From NCBI GenBank assembly GCA_039969155.1, contig JBDVOJ010000015.1:1-64000 (forward strand): 64,000 nt of DNA. Reading direction: 5' to 3'. The DNA comes from GCA-002733465 sp039969155 (GTDB taxonomy: Bacteria > Pseudomonadota > Gammaproteobacteria > Enterobacterales > Kangiellaceae). Shown piece by piece: positions 52,441 through 62,593 of the stretch. The notes beneath the pieces were generated by a model. That model worked only from the letters and a program-made list of their open reading frames with translations. It ran no database searches and had not been told where the DNA came from. Position 1 is the stretch's first letter. Each line of letters opens with the position of its first letter. A program made the translations under genes and the position numbers.

Positions 52441-55400
52441 TTATCCTACCCATACTCGTGCATTACGGAACATTCTTGTCCATGGACCATCTTCACCCCA
52501 GCTGTCTAAGGCATAGGAGTTTTGGACCGTTCTAGCTACCCGTTCAGGGTGAGGCATCATAATAGTGACTCGTCCATCTGCCGAAGTCAGCCCTGTAATA
52601 CCAAATGGTGAACCGTTAGGATTACTAGGGTATTGTTCGGTGACTTTTCCGTAATTGTCGACAAATCTTGCAGTCACTAAACCAGAATTAGCCGCTGACT
52701 GGGCTTTTTCTTCTGATACAAATTCAGCCCTTCCCTCTCCATGAGACACTGCAATCGGAATCATTGAACCTTGCATTCCCTGCATAAATATCGATGGACT
52801 ATCTGTGACCTCTACCATTGAAAATCTTGCTTCAAACTGTTCAGAACGGTTACGAACAAAGTGTGGCCAATGCTCACTCCCTGGAATGATTGAGCGAAGA
52901 TTAGACATCATTTGGCAACCATTACAAATCCCTAAGGAGAAAGTATCTTGGCGATTGAAAAATTCACTAAACATTTGCTTGAGTTTAGAATTAAAGAGAA
53001 TTGATTTGGCCCAACCTTCTCCGGCACCCAATACGTCTCCATAAGAAAAACCACCACAAGCGACTAACCCAGTAAAGTCACTAAGACTTATTCTGGAAGA
53101 CGCTAAATCACTCATATGTACGTCGATGGGATTAAACCCTGCCTTAATAAATGCAGCAGCCATCTCTAAATGACTATTTACTCCTTGTTCCCGCAAAATA
53201 GCAACTTTGGGTTTGGTTCCACTTTCAATTAACTCAAGACAAATATCTTCGCTAGGATCAAATGTTAGTTTGGGTTGGATACCCGGGTTATTAGGGTCAG
53301 AGCGTAGTAGCTTTTCTTGTGCAGCACATTCTGAATTATCGCGCAATGATTGCATCTGAAAACTAGTTTCAGACCAAATCGCTCGGAGCTCGATAAGTTC
53401 TCGACTTAACCATTGGTTGCCAGAATGTGAGATTTTAATTTGTTGTTCATTTGAGATTTTACCTATTCGGTGGCTTACTTGAGTCAATGAATGCTTCTCC
53501 AAAATAGCATTAACCTGCTCAATTTGGCCCGCTGCAACTTGGATCACGGCACCTAATTCTTCATTGAACAACACCGCTTTTGCATCATCAGCAAGCGCCG
53601 AAAGATCTATATTTAAACCACAATTGCCAGCAAACGCCATCTCAGCCAAACAAGCCACTAATCCACCATCAGAGCGATCATGATAGGCCATGATTAACTG
53701 CGATTGGTTTAATTCTTGAATAACATTAAAGAAGTTTTTCAACATTTCTGCCGATTCAACATCAGCAGGCTCTTCACCAAGCTGATTAAATACTTGAGCC
53801 AGAGCACTAGCGCCCAAACGATTCTTACCTTTACCTAAATCAATTAACAAAAGCTCACTATCCATATCAGCTTTAAGTTGTGGCGTTAGTGATTTTCGAA
53901 TATCGGTTACTGGAGCAAACGCGGTTATGATTAATGACAAAGGTGCCACCACTCTTTTTGACAGCTCGCCTTCTTGCCACGCTGTTTGCATCGACATGGA
54001 GTCTTTGCCGACAGGAATAGCAATGCCCAGATCGGGACACAACTCCATTCCAATAGCATGAACCGCTTCATATAAACCAGCGTCTTCGCCCTCTGCTCCA
54101 CAAGCCGCCATCCAGTTTGCAGAAAGCTTGATTTTACCAATGTCCTCGATATAGCTGGCAGCGATATTGGTCACCGATTCAGCGACCGCCATTCTAGCCG
54201 CCGCAGCATAACTTAAGTTTGCAACCGGTGTTCGCTCACCCATTGCCATAGCTTCACCAGTGTATGATTGCAGACTCGAAGCGGTAACCGCGCAATCTGC
54301 CACAGGTACTTGCCATGGACCAACCATTTGATCTCGGTGCGATAATCCACCCACGGTTCTATCACCAATGGTGATTAGGAAAGTTTTGTCTGCAACTGAA
54401 GGTAAGCTAAGGACTCGGTTGACAGCTTCATTCAAATCGGCGTCAATTGTAAGTTGCTTTTTAACAACTTGGGCGCTGACAACATCTCGATGCATTTTCG
54501 GTGCTTTGCCGAACAAAACGTCCATAGGTATATCAACCGGTTTGTTATCAAAATGTTCATCGCTTAATGTTAAGTGCTGTTCTTCCAGCGCTTCACCTAA
54601 GATCGCAAATGGGCACCTTTCCCTTTGGCAAATTTTTTCGAAAATATCTTTATTTTCTGGCGCAACGGCCAGCATATAGCGTTCCTGAGATTCGTTACAC
54701 CAGATTTCTACAGGGCTCATTCCCGGCTCATCATTAGGTACACGTCTCAGCTCAAAGGAACCGCCTCGCCCGCCATCATGAACTAGCTCTGGTACGGCGT
54801 TTGATAACCCTCCAGCTCCAATATCATGAATAAACGCTATGGGATTTTGCTCTCCCATAGACCAACAATGATCAATCACTTCCTGACAACGCCTTTCCAT
54901 TTCTGGATTTTCTCTTTGCACTGAAGCAAAATCCAGATCTTCGTGGCTACTGCCCGAAGCCATCGATGAAGCAGCACCACCGCCCAAACCAATTAGCATC
55001 GCTGGACCGCCTAAGACAATGACATGATAGCCCGGTTTGATTTCAGCTTTTTCTACATGTTGGTCACGAATATTTCCCATACCCCCAGCAATCATTATTG
55101 GTTTGTGATAACCCCGTACTTGGCTACCGAAATCAAAATCTATGGACTGCTGAAAAGTTCTAAAATAGCCGCACAAATTGGGTCGGCCAAATTCATTGTT
55201 AAATGCGGCTCCCCCGAGTGGACCCTCAATCATAATATCTAATGCGGAAACAATCCGTTCTGGTTTGCCGTAGGGTGTTTCCCATGGCTGCTCAAAGCCG
55301 GGTATTTCTAAATTGGACACGCTAAATCCGGTTAGACCGGCTTTAGGTTTACCGCCTCTTCCTGTCGCGCCTTCGTCTCTAATTTCACCACCAGAACCGG

Positions 55401-56346
55401 TTGACGCGCCTGGAAATGGTGAAATAGCAGTAGGATGATTATGGGTTTCCACTTTAATTAGTACATGGATTGGCTCAATATGATAATGATATTCACCAGC
55501 TGTCTCTTCTGTCATCGCGCTGGGCCACAGCCTTGGCTGTTCAAATCCTTCAAAAACAGCGGCATTGTCACTATAAGCTGATAACACGCCTTGTGGAGAA
55601 ACTTTATGCGTGTTTCTGATCATATTAAATAGCGAAATATCTTTTGCTTCACCATCAATCGTCCATTCGGCATTAAATATTTTATGACGACAATGCTCTG
55701 AATTGGCTTGAGCAAACATCATCAATTCAACATCAGTAGGATTGCGTTGAAGTTGGCTAAAACGTTCAACGAGGTAATCAATTTCATCTTCAGCGAGAGC
55801 TAAACCTAATGATATGTTCGCTTCGACTAGCGCAGCTCTGCCACCAGCTAAAATATCGACACTGGTCAATGGCTTAGGTTGATGACTCTCAAACAACACC
55901 TCGGCATTCTCCAATGCCGAAAAAGTCACTTCCATCATTCGATCATGAAACAGCGGTATTAGTTTTTCTACTTCTGACGCTTCTAGTTCATCACCATTTT
56001 TATCGAGTAAATACCAGCTAACTCCTCTCTCTAGCCGATTAACTGATTCCAATCCGCAATTACGAGCGATATCTGTGGCCTTTGAAGACCAAGGGGAAAT
56101 AGTACCTGGGCGTGGTACGACTAAAACAAACGCACCTTTAGTTTCCTTAACCTCTTTGATAGAACCATAAGTTAACAGTTTTTTTAGGGTGATTAATTCT
56201 TGCTCTGATAGGTCTTTAGACAGGTCAGCAAAGTGAACATATTCTGCATATATCTGTCTTAAACTCGGAACGAGCTTTTTACATTCAACAAACAACTTAT
56301 TAATTCTGAAACTAGATAATGCAGGAGCACCGCGTAGAATTTGCAT
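52441..56346 (-). CDS. purL: Phosphoribosylformylglycinamidine synthase
   Basis: A 1301-residue single-chain PurL of purine synthesis, converting FGAR to FGAM with glutamine and ATP. N-terminal PurS-like part, linker, two AIRS-type synthetase halves (KVETHNHPTAISPFPGASTGSGGEIRDEG type block; VGGLSHRDQMVGPWQVPVAD), then the glutaminase domain with GGFSYGDVLGAGEGWA, catalytic cysteine in LGICNGCQM and HPERVARTVQ. Length agrees with E. coli PurL. Monocistronic. Confidence 0.98.
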   Translation of the reverse strand: MQILRGAPALSSFRINKLFVECKKLVPSLRQIYAEYVHFADLSKDLSEQELITLKKLLTYGSIKEVKETKGAFVLVVPRPGTISPWSSKATDIARNCGLESVNRLERGVSWYLLDKNGDELEASEVEKLIPLFHDRMMEVTFSALENAEVLFESHQPKPLTSVDILAGGRAALVEANISLGLALAEDEIDYLVERFSQLQRNPTDVELMMFAQANSEHCRHKIFNAEWTIDGEAKDISLFNMIRNTHKVSPQGVLSAYSDNAAVFEGFEQPRLWPSAMTEETAGEYHYHIEPIHVLIKVETHNHPTAISPFPGASTGSGGEIRDEGATGRGGKPKAGLTGFSVSNLEIPGFEQPWETPYGKPERIVSALDIMIEGPLGGAAFNNEFGRPNLCGYFRTFQQSIDFDFGSQVRGYHKPIMIAGGMGNIRDQHVEKAEIKPGYHVIVLGGPAMLIGLGGGAASSMASGSSHEDLDFASVQRENPEMERRCQEVIDHCWSMGEQNPIAFIHDIGAGGLSNAVPELVHDGGRGGSFELRRVPNDEPGMSPVEIWCNESQERYMLAVAPENKDIFEKICQRERCPFAILGEALEEQHLTLSDEHFDNKPVDIPMDVLFGKAPKMHRDVVSAQVVKKQLTIDADLNEAVNRVLSLPSVADKTFLITIGDRTVGGLSHRDQMVGPWQVPVADCAVTASSLQSYTGEAMAMGERTPVANLSYAAAARMAVAESVTNIAASYIEDIGKIKLSANWMAACGAEGEDAGLYEAVHAIGMELCPDLGIAIPVGKDSMSMQTAWQEGELSKRVVAPLSLIITAFAPVTDIRKSLTPQLKADMDSELLLIDLGKGKNRLGASALAQVFNQLGEEPADVESAEMLKNFFNVIQELNQSQLIMAYHDRSDGGLVACLAEMAFAGNCGLNIDLSALADDAKAVLFNEELGAVIQVAAGQIEQVNAILEKHSLTQVSHRIGKISNEQQIKISHSGNQWLSRELIELRAIWSETSFQMQSLRDNSECAAQEKLLRSDPNNPGIQPKLTFDPSEDICLELIESGTKPKVAILREQGVNSHLEMAAAFIKAGFNPIDVHMSDLASSRISLSDFTGLVACGGFSYGDVLGAGEGWAKSILFNSKLKQMFSEFFNRQDTFSLGICNGCQMMSNLRSIIPGSEHWPHFVRNRSEQFEARFSMVEVTDSPSIFMQGMQGSMIPIAVSHGEGRAEFVSEEKAQSAANSGLVTARFVDNYGKVTEQYPSNPNGSPFGITGLTSADGRVTIMMPHPERVARTVQNSYALDSWGEDGPWTRMFRNARVWVG

Positions 56347-56708
56347 AGTTTTCTGGCTCTAAACTGATGGAGGAAAATCAAGGCGCAATGATACGCTAAT
56401 TTGGTCGAATAATTAACCCCTATATCAAGGATTTCGAGGCTAGTTAGGTGGCTTCAAAATGCTGTTATCGAGCTTAAGCACAACACTATATAGGCCTCGA
56501 ATTTCGACAATAAGCACAATATATTGTAAATTATGCACAATTGGTGTCCACTTTAAAAACTTGCAGTTGGTCAGATTTCCGTGGATAATCAAGCGAAGAT
56601 GGAAACCAATTCAGTGCTCATTCAGGCAACTCATTGATAATAAAAAGAATTAGCAAGAAAGCCTAAACTGGATAAAAGACTGCAACCGGAGTTGCCCCAA
56701 ATTTACCA
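56347..56708. other. Divergent intergenic region between purL and mltF
   Basis: About 360 bases. On the minus strand TTATTG, 17 bases, TATAGT in the 56480-56520 region is a weak purL promoter candidate. No PurR-like operator was recognised. A 64-codon open frame at 56459-56653 has no coding character that I can defend. Confidence 0.3.
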
Positions 56709-58280
56709 ATGAAAAACGTTAACGACATTTCACACAATTTTCGACAACCTTCCAAGAATCGACTCTCGACATGCTTGGTTGCTTTGTCATTGCCTGTCAT
56801 GTCTAGGGTCAAGCTGATTTTATCCTCGTTTTTATTTAAAAGTTTGACCATAACTATCACGCTGCTAACTATATCAAGTTGTAACCAACCTGAACTTTCT
56901 CAACTTGAGCAAATACAAAAACGCGGTGTAATCAAAGTAATTACCCGTAATAGCCCTACCACCTATTATGAAGATGCTGATGGATTAGCTGGAGTGGAAT
57001 ATGAGTTAGCGGAGGCATTTGCCGATTACTTAAGTGTCAAAACTGAATATATCGTCAATGATAACCTCAAAGAAATTGTTACTGCAGTAAACCTTGGCGA
57101 GGCAGATATAGCAGCCGCTGGACTGACCGTCACAGCAGCGCGAAAACAACAATTGCGATTTGCTCCCTCATACCAAACAATTACATCAAAACTTGTATTC
57201 AAGCAGGGGAAGAATTGGCCTCGAAATATTGAACAGCTAGATGGAGAACTCCGAGTAGTAGCTCATTCCTCTTATTCTCAGGCTTTGTTGGAATTAAAAC
57301 AAACTCATCAAAATTTGCATTGGTCGGAGACGACAGAACATACGGCCGAAGAATTACTGATGATGGTTTTAGATGAAACCATTGATTACACTATTGTAGA
57401 TTCGACAGAATTAAGTTTAAACCGGCGTTTTCACCCAGAATTAGCGGTGGCATTTACAGTTGGAGAACCGCAAAACTTGGCATGGGCATTTGCCCCTACT
57501 GATGATTATTCCTTATTTAGCAAAACAATCGAATTTTTCGGTGAGCAGAGAAGCCAAGGACATATAGCGAGGTTAGATGAAAAATACTACGGCCATGTGG
57601 AGAAGTTCGATTATGTCGGCGCTCGACAATTTCATCAGGCAACGGATTCTAAATTGGGACAATATAAGGATTGGTTTGTTGAGTCTGCAGGAGAAGATTT
57701 AGACTGGCGTCTACTTGCCGCTGTTTCTTATCAGGAGTCTCATTGGAATCCAAAAGCACGCTCTCCTACAGGAGTAAGGGGCATGATGATGCTAACACTG
57801 AGAACTGCCAAGCAATTGGGGATCTCCAATCGCCTAGATCCCAAACAGAGTATCAAAGGTGGAGCTTCTTACCTACGAAGAGTCTTACGGAAGGTTCCAG
57901 ACCGAATTCAAGAGCCTGATAGAACTTGGTTTGCTCTAGCCGGTTACAACGTTGGATGGGGGCATGTCGAGGACGCAAGGATCATAACCCAAAAGCAAGG
58001 GGGTAACCCTGACAAATGGGCAGACGTAAAAACAAGACTGCCGCTGCTACAAAAGAGCAAATGGTATAAAAATACCAAACATGGTTATGCTCGCGGAAGT
58101 GAGCCAGTCAAGTACGTTGATAATATTAGACGATATTACGACGTGTTAGTTTGGCAAGATGAAGAAAATATGGAACCGATTGAAAACACCATTGAAGCTG
58201 ACGCCAACCAAACTCAAATTGCCGACTTGGAAGCCAGTGGCAAGCAAACATCCGATAAAAATACTCAATCAGTAGAATAA
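56709..58280 (+). CDS. mltF: Membrane-bound lytic murein transglycosylase F
   Basis: An outer-membrane lipoprotein with two modules: a solute-binding-like domain (SBP_bac_3, about 72-300; VIKVITRNSPTTYYEDADGLAGVEYEL region) and a C-terminal SLT lysozyme-like domain with catalytic glutamate in SYQESHWNPKARS, then GVRGMMMLT and ALAGYNVGWGHVED. The lipobox is TISSC. The first 30 residues do not look like a signal peptide, so the true start may be ATG 56799 (493 residues); neither start has a convincing ribosome binding site. It cleaves peptidoglycan to anhydromuropeptides, which AmpD later processes. Confidence 0.92.
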   Translation: MKNVNDISHNFRQPSKNRLSTCLVALSLPVMSRVKLILSSFLFKSLTITITLLTISSCNQPELSQLEQIQKRGVIKVITRNSPTTYYEDADGLAGVEYELAEAFADYLSVKTEYIVNDNLKEIVTAVNLGEADIAAAGLTVTAARKQQLRFAPSYQTITSKLVFKQGKNWPRNIEQLDGELRVVAHSSYSQALLELKQTHQNLHWSETTEHTAEELLMMVLDETIDYTIVDSTELSLNRRFHPELAVAFTVGEPQNLAWAFAPTDDYSLFSKTIEFFGEQRSQGHIARLDEKYYGHVEKFDYVGARQFHQATDSKLGQYKDWFVESAGEDLDWRLLAAVSYQESHWNPKARSPTGVRGMMMLTLRTAKQLGISNRLDPKQSIKGGASYLRRVLRKVPDRIQEPDRTWFALAGYNVGWGHVEDARIITQKQGGNPDKWADVKTRLPLLQKSKWYKNTKHGYARGSEPVKYVDNIRRYYDVLVWQDEENMEPIENTIEADANQTQIADLEASGKQTSDKNTQSVE

Positions 58281-58403
58281 GCCATTGATACTCATCTGAT
58301 CGTGAGTAGATTATCCGTGCAGTAACAACTTAATTGCTCAATGGATTAGCAGTTGAAGTTACTGTATCCTACGCGACAACAGCCCCGCCCGAGCAACAAA
58401 CAA

Positions 58404-59696
58404 ATGAAATTTGAGTCCTTAGCGCTAAATAAGAAAATTTTAGACGCAATTACAGCACAAGGTTATACAAGCCCCTCCCCCATCCAGCAAAAAGCCATCC
58501 CAGCAATTTTGGATGGTAAGGATGTGATGGCTGCCGCCCAAACTGGTACTGGAAAAACGGCCGGCTTTACCTTGCCCATTCTTGAGCGACTGTTGGCGGG
58601 AAAAGCAGCAGCGCCTAACAAAATAAGAGCGCTAATAATCACACCGACTCGCGAGTTGGCGATCCAAGTTTCGGAAAGTGTTTCTACTTATGGTACGAAT
58701 ACGAAGTTAACCAGCGCAGTAGTTTACGGCGGCGTAAAAATCAATCCGCAAATGATGAAGCTAAGAAAAGGCATTGATATTCTGATTGCAACTCCGGGTC
58801 GACTTTTGGATCTATACAGCCAAAACGCGGTTAGATTTGATCAAGTTGAAACCTTAGTGCTAGATGAAGCCGATCGAATGTTGGATATGGGATTTATAAA
58901 AGACATAAAGAAGATCATTTCATTACTGCCTAACAATCGCCAAAACCTGCTATTTTCTGCAACTTTCTCGGAAGAAATTAGAGCCCTTGCTAAAGGCCTA
59001 GTCAACGAGCCGATTGAAATATCGGTAACTCCTCGCAATACAACGGTAAGCGCCATTAAACAACACGTTATTCCAGTTGATAAAAAGCGTAAGTCTGAAC
59101 TGCTAAGCTACTTAATCGGTTCTAACAACTGGCAGCAAGTTTTAGTATTTACTCGAACAAAACACGGCGCAAACCGATTAACCAAACACCTTATTGCCGA
59201 TGGCATTAAATCGATGGCGATTCATGGCAACAAAAGTCAGGGTGCGCGAGTAAAAGCGCTGACCAGTTTTAAAGAAAACAAAATTCAAGTTTTAGTTGCA
59301 ACCGATATTGCTGCAAGAGGTATCGATATTTCTGAACTTCCTCACGTAGTTAATTTTGATTTACCAAATGTAGCAGAAGATTATGTTCACAGAATAGGAA
59401 GAACGGGAAGAGCCGGAAAAGATGGGGAAGCTGTTTCACTAGTTAGCGCCGATGAATTCAAACAACTTTCTGCGATCGAAAAATTGATCCAAAAATTGAT
59501 AGATAGAAAATTGATCGATGGATTTGAACCCAACCATGACGTCCCAGCGTCACGTTTAGACCTGAAGCCGACAAAGCCTAAGAAACCTAAAAAGAAAAAG
59601 TTTAAGTCCTTTGATAAGACGAGAACTAACAGTGCTAAACCGACCAATAGAAACTCATCGAGAAGAAGAAAGCCGAAACCAAAAACCGCATCATAG
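58404..59696 (+). CDS. rhlE: DEAD-box RNA helicase, RhlE type
   Basis: A 430-residue helicase. Motifs: Q motif SPIQQKAIP, I AAQTGTGKTAGFTLP, Ib TPGR, II LDEADRMLDMGF, III FSATF, V ATDIAARGID, VI HRIGRTGRAG. The C-terminal about 60 residues are very basic (many KPKK and RRR), the usual RNA-binding tail. I choose ATG 58404 (MKFESLAL matches RhlE starts) rather than TTG 58353. RNA remodelling and ribosome assembly role by family. Confidence 0.93.
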   Translation: MKFESLALNKKILDAITAQGYTSPSPIQQKAIPAILDGKDVMAAAQTGTGKTAGFTLPILERLLAGKAAAPNKIRALIITPTRELAIQVSESVSTYGTNTKLTSAVVYGGVKINPQMMKLRKGIDILIATPGRLLDLYSQNAVRFDQVETLVLDEADRMLDMGFIKDIKKIISLLPNNRQNLLFSATFSEEIRALAKGLVNEPIEISVTPRNTTVSAIKQHVIPVDKKRKSELLSYLIGSNNWQQVLVFTRTKHGANRLTKHLIADGIKSMAIHGNKSQGARVKALTSFKENKIQVLVATDIAARGIDISELPHVVNFDLPNVAEDYVHRIGRTGRAGKDGEAVSLVSADEFKQLSAIEKLIQKLIDRKLIDGFEPNHDVPASRLDLKPTKPKKPKKKKFKSFDKTRTNSAKPTNRNSSRRRKPKPKTAS

Positions 59697-59788
59697 TTCT
59701 ACAAACATTAATTACTTTATTGGCGTAATTCGGGTAGACACATTGAATAGACAGAGTGACTATTAACGAATGTTAAGTTAGCAGCTTA

Positions 59789-60385
59789 TTAAAGCAAAAA
59801 ACTAGCAATGACCATCACCAATATTAGTCCAGCAAAACAAACTCGTAAGACACGTCCTCGAGTAGGGTCGGCAAATTGGTTCGCTAAAACAGCGCCCGCT
59901 GCTAACCAAACATAATCAACTATGACAGCAACTACAAAACAGACTATCGCGGTGACTAAAATACTGAGTTGCGAGTTAGCGAAAGGCAAAACAAAATGAC
60001 TAAAAATCGCAAAGAATGCTGCGTAGGCTTTTGGGTTTAATAAATTAAGAATAAAGCCATCAAAGAATGTCGGACAATTTTTCTGTTGTTCATTTGCCGT
60101 CACAATAGGTCCGGTTGCTATTTTGTAGGTAACAAACAACAAATAAAGCGACGCAATTACCTGCAAGACCAATCTTGCATTTGGATGGCTCTCTATCAAA
60201 ATCGATACGCCGAAAATTGCACCTATAATAGCTGCAAACAATCCTGCTAAAATTCCAAAGTAGAATGCTAAAGCATTTTTAATTCCGTAACTGGCACTGG
60301 TCGCAGCAAGCGCAAGTGGCGCCGGACCAGGAGATCCTAACATGGCTGCGGTCGCAACAACTAAAGCAACAAAAGCTTCTAGCAT
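59789..60385 (-). CDS. LysE family translocator
   Basis: A 198-residue inner-membrane protein with about six helices and the LysE/RhtB signature near the N terminus (GSPGPAPLALAATSASYGIKNAL), then NLLNPKAYAAFFAIFSHF. Such exporters expel amino acids or related small molecules; substrate not predictable. Its start overlaps the end of tadA by seven bases. Confidence 0.88.
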   Translation of the reverse strand: MLEAFVALVVATAAMLGSPGPAPLALAATSASYGIKNALAFYFGILAGLFAAIIGAIFGVSILIESHPNARLVLQVIASLYLLFVTYKIATGPIVTANEQQKNCPTFFDGFILNLLNPKAYAAFFAIFSHFVLPFANSQLSILVTAIVCFVVAVIVDYVWLAAGAVLANQFADPTRGRVLRVCFAGLILVMVIASFLL

Positions 60386-60855
60386 TTAGGTTTCTTTTGC
60401 CTGCGTTGTTTAAAGAATGACTTGAGCAATTCTGCGCTGTGCGGTTGCAGAACACCTTCGATAATTTCGATTTGGTGATTATGACCTGAATGCTGTAACA
60501 GCTGATATAAACTCCCAGCAGCGCCTGTTCGAGGATCCCGAGTAGCGAAAACAACAGTTTTAACTCTGGCGTGAACCATTGCCATTGCGCACATTGCACA
60601 AGGTTCTAACGTCACATACATCGTAGTATCTACGGTACGATAGTTTTTGAGTACCTGACCCGCATTCCTCAGTGCAACTATCTCGGCGTGAGCCGAGGGA
60701 TCGTCGCACTTTATTGATTGGTTAAAACCTTCGGAAATAAGTTTATCGTCTTTGACAACAACCGCCCCAACGGGCACTTCTCCCCGTTGTTGTGCTATAT
60801 CAGCAAGCTCCAAAGCTCGAGACATCCACCGTTCATGTGCAGCTGATTCGGTCAT
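60379..60855 (-). CDS. tadA: tRNA(Arg) adenosine-34 deaminase
   Basis: A 158-residue zinc deaminase making inosine at the wobble position of tRNA-Arg(ACG); essential in most bacteria. Zinc site: HAE (His56, catalytic Glu58) and EPCAMC (Cys86, Cys89). The C-terminal LKSFFKQRRQKK tail is typical. Lies 31 bases after guaA in the same direction, matching the common guaB-guaA-tadA neighbourhood. Confidence 0.95.
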   Translation of the reverse strand: MTESAAHERWMSRALELADIAQQRGEVPVGAVVVKDDKLISEGFNQSIKCDDPSAHAEIVALRNAGQVLKNYRTVDTTMYVTLEPCAMCAMAMVHARVKTVVFATRDPRTGAAGSLYQLLQHSGHNHQIEIIEGVLQPHSAELLKSFFKQRRQKKPKC

Positions 60856-60886
60856 CGAACTACCAAACTTGGATTAGAGACACTTA

Positions 60887-62461
60887 TTATTCCCACTCAA
60901 TTGTTGCGGGCGGCTTTGAAGATATGTCATAAGTGACTCGAGAAATTCCATCGACCTCATTTATAATTCTGCTGGAAACGTGCTCTAAAAATTCATACGG
61001 AAGATGAGCCCAGCGCGCCGTCATAAAATCGATGGTCTCAACAGCTCTAAGTGCAACCACATAATCATACTTACGTGCATCGCCCATCACTCCAACCGAT
61101 TTTACTGGTAAGAAAACCGCGAAGGCTTGTGAGGTCTTATGGTAAAGATCATGATTATATAGTTCTTCGATAAAAATATTATCCGCTAGTCTAAGTAAGT
61201 CAGCATATTCTTTCTTAACTTCTGCGAGTATTCTGACTCCTAACCCTGGTCCAGGAAATGGGTGACGGTATAACATATCATGTGGTAAACCAAGCTCGAG
61301 ACCTATTTTTCTTACTTCATCTTTGAACAATTCTCGTAGCGGCTCAACAAGTTTGAGTTTCATATCCTTCGGCAGCCCACCGACATTGTGATGAGACTTG
61401 ATGACATGCGCTTTTCCTGTTTTCGCACCTGCAGATTCAATCACATCAGGGTAGATAGTTCCTTGCGCTAACCATTTGGCATTGACCAGTTTTTCGGACT
61501 CTATTTGAAAAACGTTAACGAACTCTCGCCCAATAATTTTACGTTTAGCCTCAGGATCGACCTCACCTGCCAAGGCGCCTAAAAAGCGATCTTCAGCTTC
61601 GACTTTAATCACATTTAAACCAAAATCAGCATGGAACATGTCCATCACTTGCTGGCCTTCGTTAAGTCTTAGCAATCCATTATCGACAAAGACACAAGTA
61701 AGCTGTTTACCAATAGCGCGATGTAACAGCATAGCAGTAACAGAAGAATCTACGCCGCCAGAAAGACCAAGAACCACCTCATCATCACCGACCATTTGTT
61801 TAATTTCATTGATCGCATTTTCAATAATACTTTCTGAGGTCCAAAGTTTTTCACAACCACATATTCTGGAAACGAACTTTTCTAAAATTCGACCACCTTG
61901 TTTGGTGTGAGTCACTTCGGGATGAAACTGAACCGCATAAAACTGTTTTTCTTCATTTGCCATGGCCGCTAATGGGGCATTATCTGATTCACCAATAGCC
62001 ACGAACCCCGGTGGCAATTCCGCCACCTTGTCGCCATGACTCATCCAAACGTCTAACACGCCAACCCCACCTTCGGAATGATCTTCGATGCCTTCAAACA
62101 ATTTACTTTTGGCCGCGTGACGAACTTTAGCATAACCGAATTCGCGTTTACTCGAAGTCTCTACTCTTCCCCCAAGTTGGTGTGCCATTGTTTGCATGCC
62201 GTAACATACACCAAGAACTGGAACACCTAAGTTAAACACTAACTCGTTAGCTCTGGGTGTGTTATCACCAATAACACTTTCTGGACCACCGGACAAAATG
62301 ACACCGTCAGGCTTGAACTCGTTGATGATTTCGTCAGCTAAGTCGAAAGGATACAACTCACAGTAAACGCCAAGTTCTCTCACTCTTCGAGCAATCAGCT
62401 GGGTGTATTGGGATCCGAAGTCTAAAATTAAAATCTTTTGCGAATGGATATCGGCTGACAT
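60887..62461 (-). CDS. guaA: GMP synthase (glutamine-hydrolysing)
   Basis: A 524-residue enzyme, XMP to GMP. Glutaminase domain with Cys86 in GVCYGMQTMAHQLGG and FHPEVTHT; ATP-pyrophosphatase domain with PP-loop GLSGGVDSSV; C-terminal dimerisation domain ending in PPATIEWE, as is usual. It follows guaB by 132 bases, with a hairpin between. Confidence 0.98.
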   Translation of the reverse strand: MSADIHSQKILILDFGSQYTQLIARRVRELGVYCELYPFDLADEIINEFKPDGVILSGGPESVIGDNTPRANELVFNLGVPVLGVCYGMQTMAHQLGGRVETSSKREFGYAKVRHAAKSKLFEGIEDHSEGGVGVLDVWMSHGDKVAELPPGFVAIGESDNAPLAAMANEEKQFYAVQFHPEVTHTKQGGRILEKFVSRICGCEKLWTSESIIENAINEIKQMVGDDEVVLGLSGGVDSSVTAMLLHRAIGKQLTCVFVDNGLLRLNEGQQVMDMFHADFGLNVIKVEAEDRFLGALAGEVDPEAKRKIIGREFVNVFQIESEKLVNAKWLAQGTIYPDVIESAGAKTGKAHVIKSHHNVGGLPKDMKLKLVEPLRELFKDEVRKIGLELGLPHDMLYRHPFPGPGLGVRILAEVKKEYADLLRLADNIFIEELYNHDLYHKTSQAFAVFLPVKSVGVMGDARKYDYVVALRAVETIDFMTARWAHLPYEFLEHVSSRIINEVDGISRVTYDISSKPPATIEWE

Positions 62462-62530
62462 GATATGAATACCCTTTAAATTAAAAGCAATTGCCGTAAT
62501 ATTTAAGCAATTATTAACAACAAATAATTA

Positions 62531-62563
62531 AGGCTCTAACGGTAAACACCCCCATTAGAGCCT
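62531..62563 (-). terminator. Hairpin between guaB and guaA
   Basis: AGGCTCTAA (62531-62539) and TTAGAGCCT (62555-62563) are fully complementary with a 15-base loop. On the transcribed (minus) strand it is followed by TTAATTATTTG, a weak T-rich tail. It may lower guaA relative to guaB or stabilise guaB mRNA. Confidence 0.45.
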
Positions 62564-62593
62564 CTTGAATTTTCAGAATTTTAGCTCAACCTG

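Noticed and set aside
56459..56653. 64-codon open frame in the purL-mltF gap
   Set aside because: No ribosome binding site, odd composition (many Arg, Ile, Cys) and no recognisable family; more likely promoter DNA.
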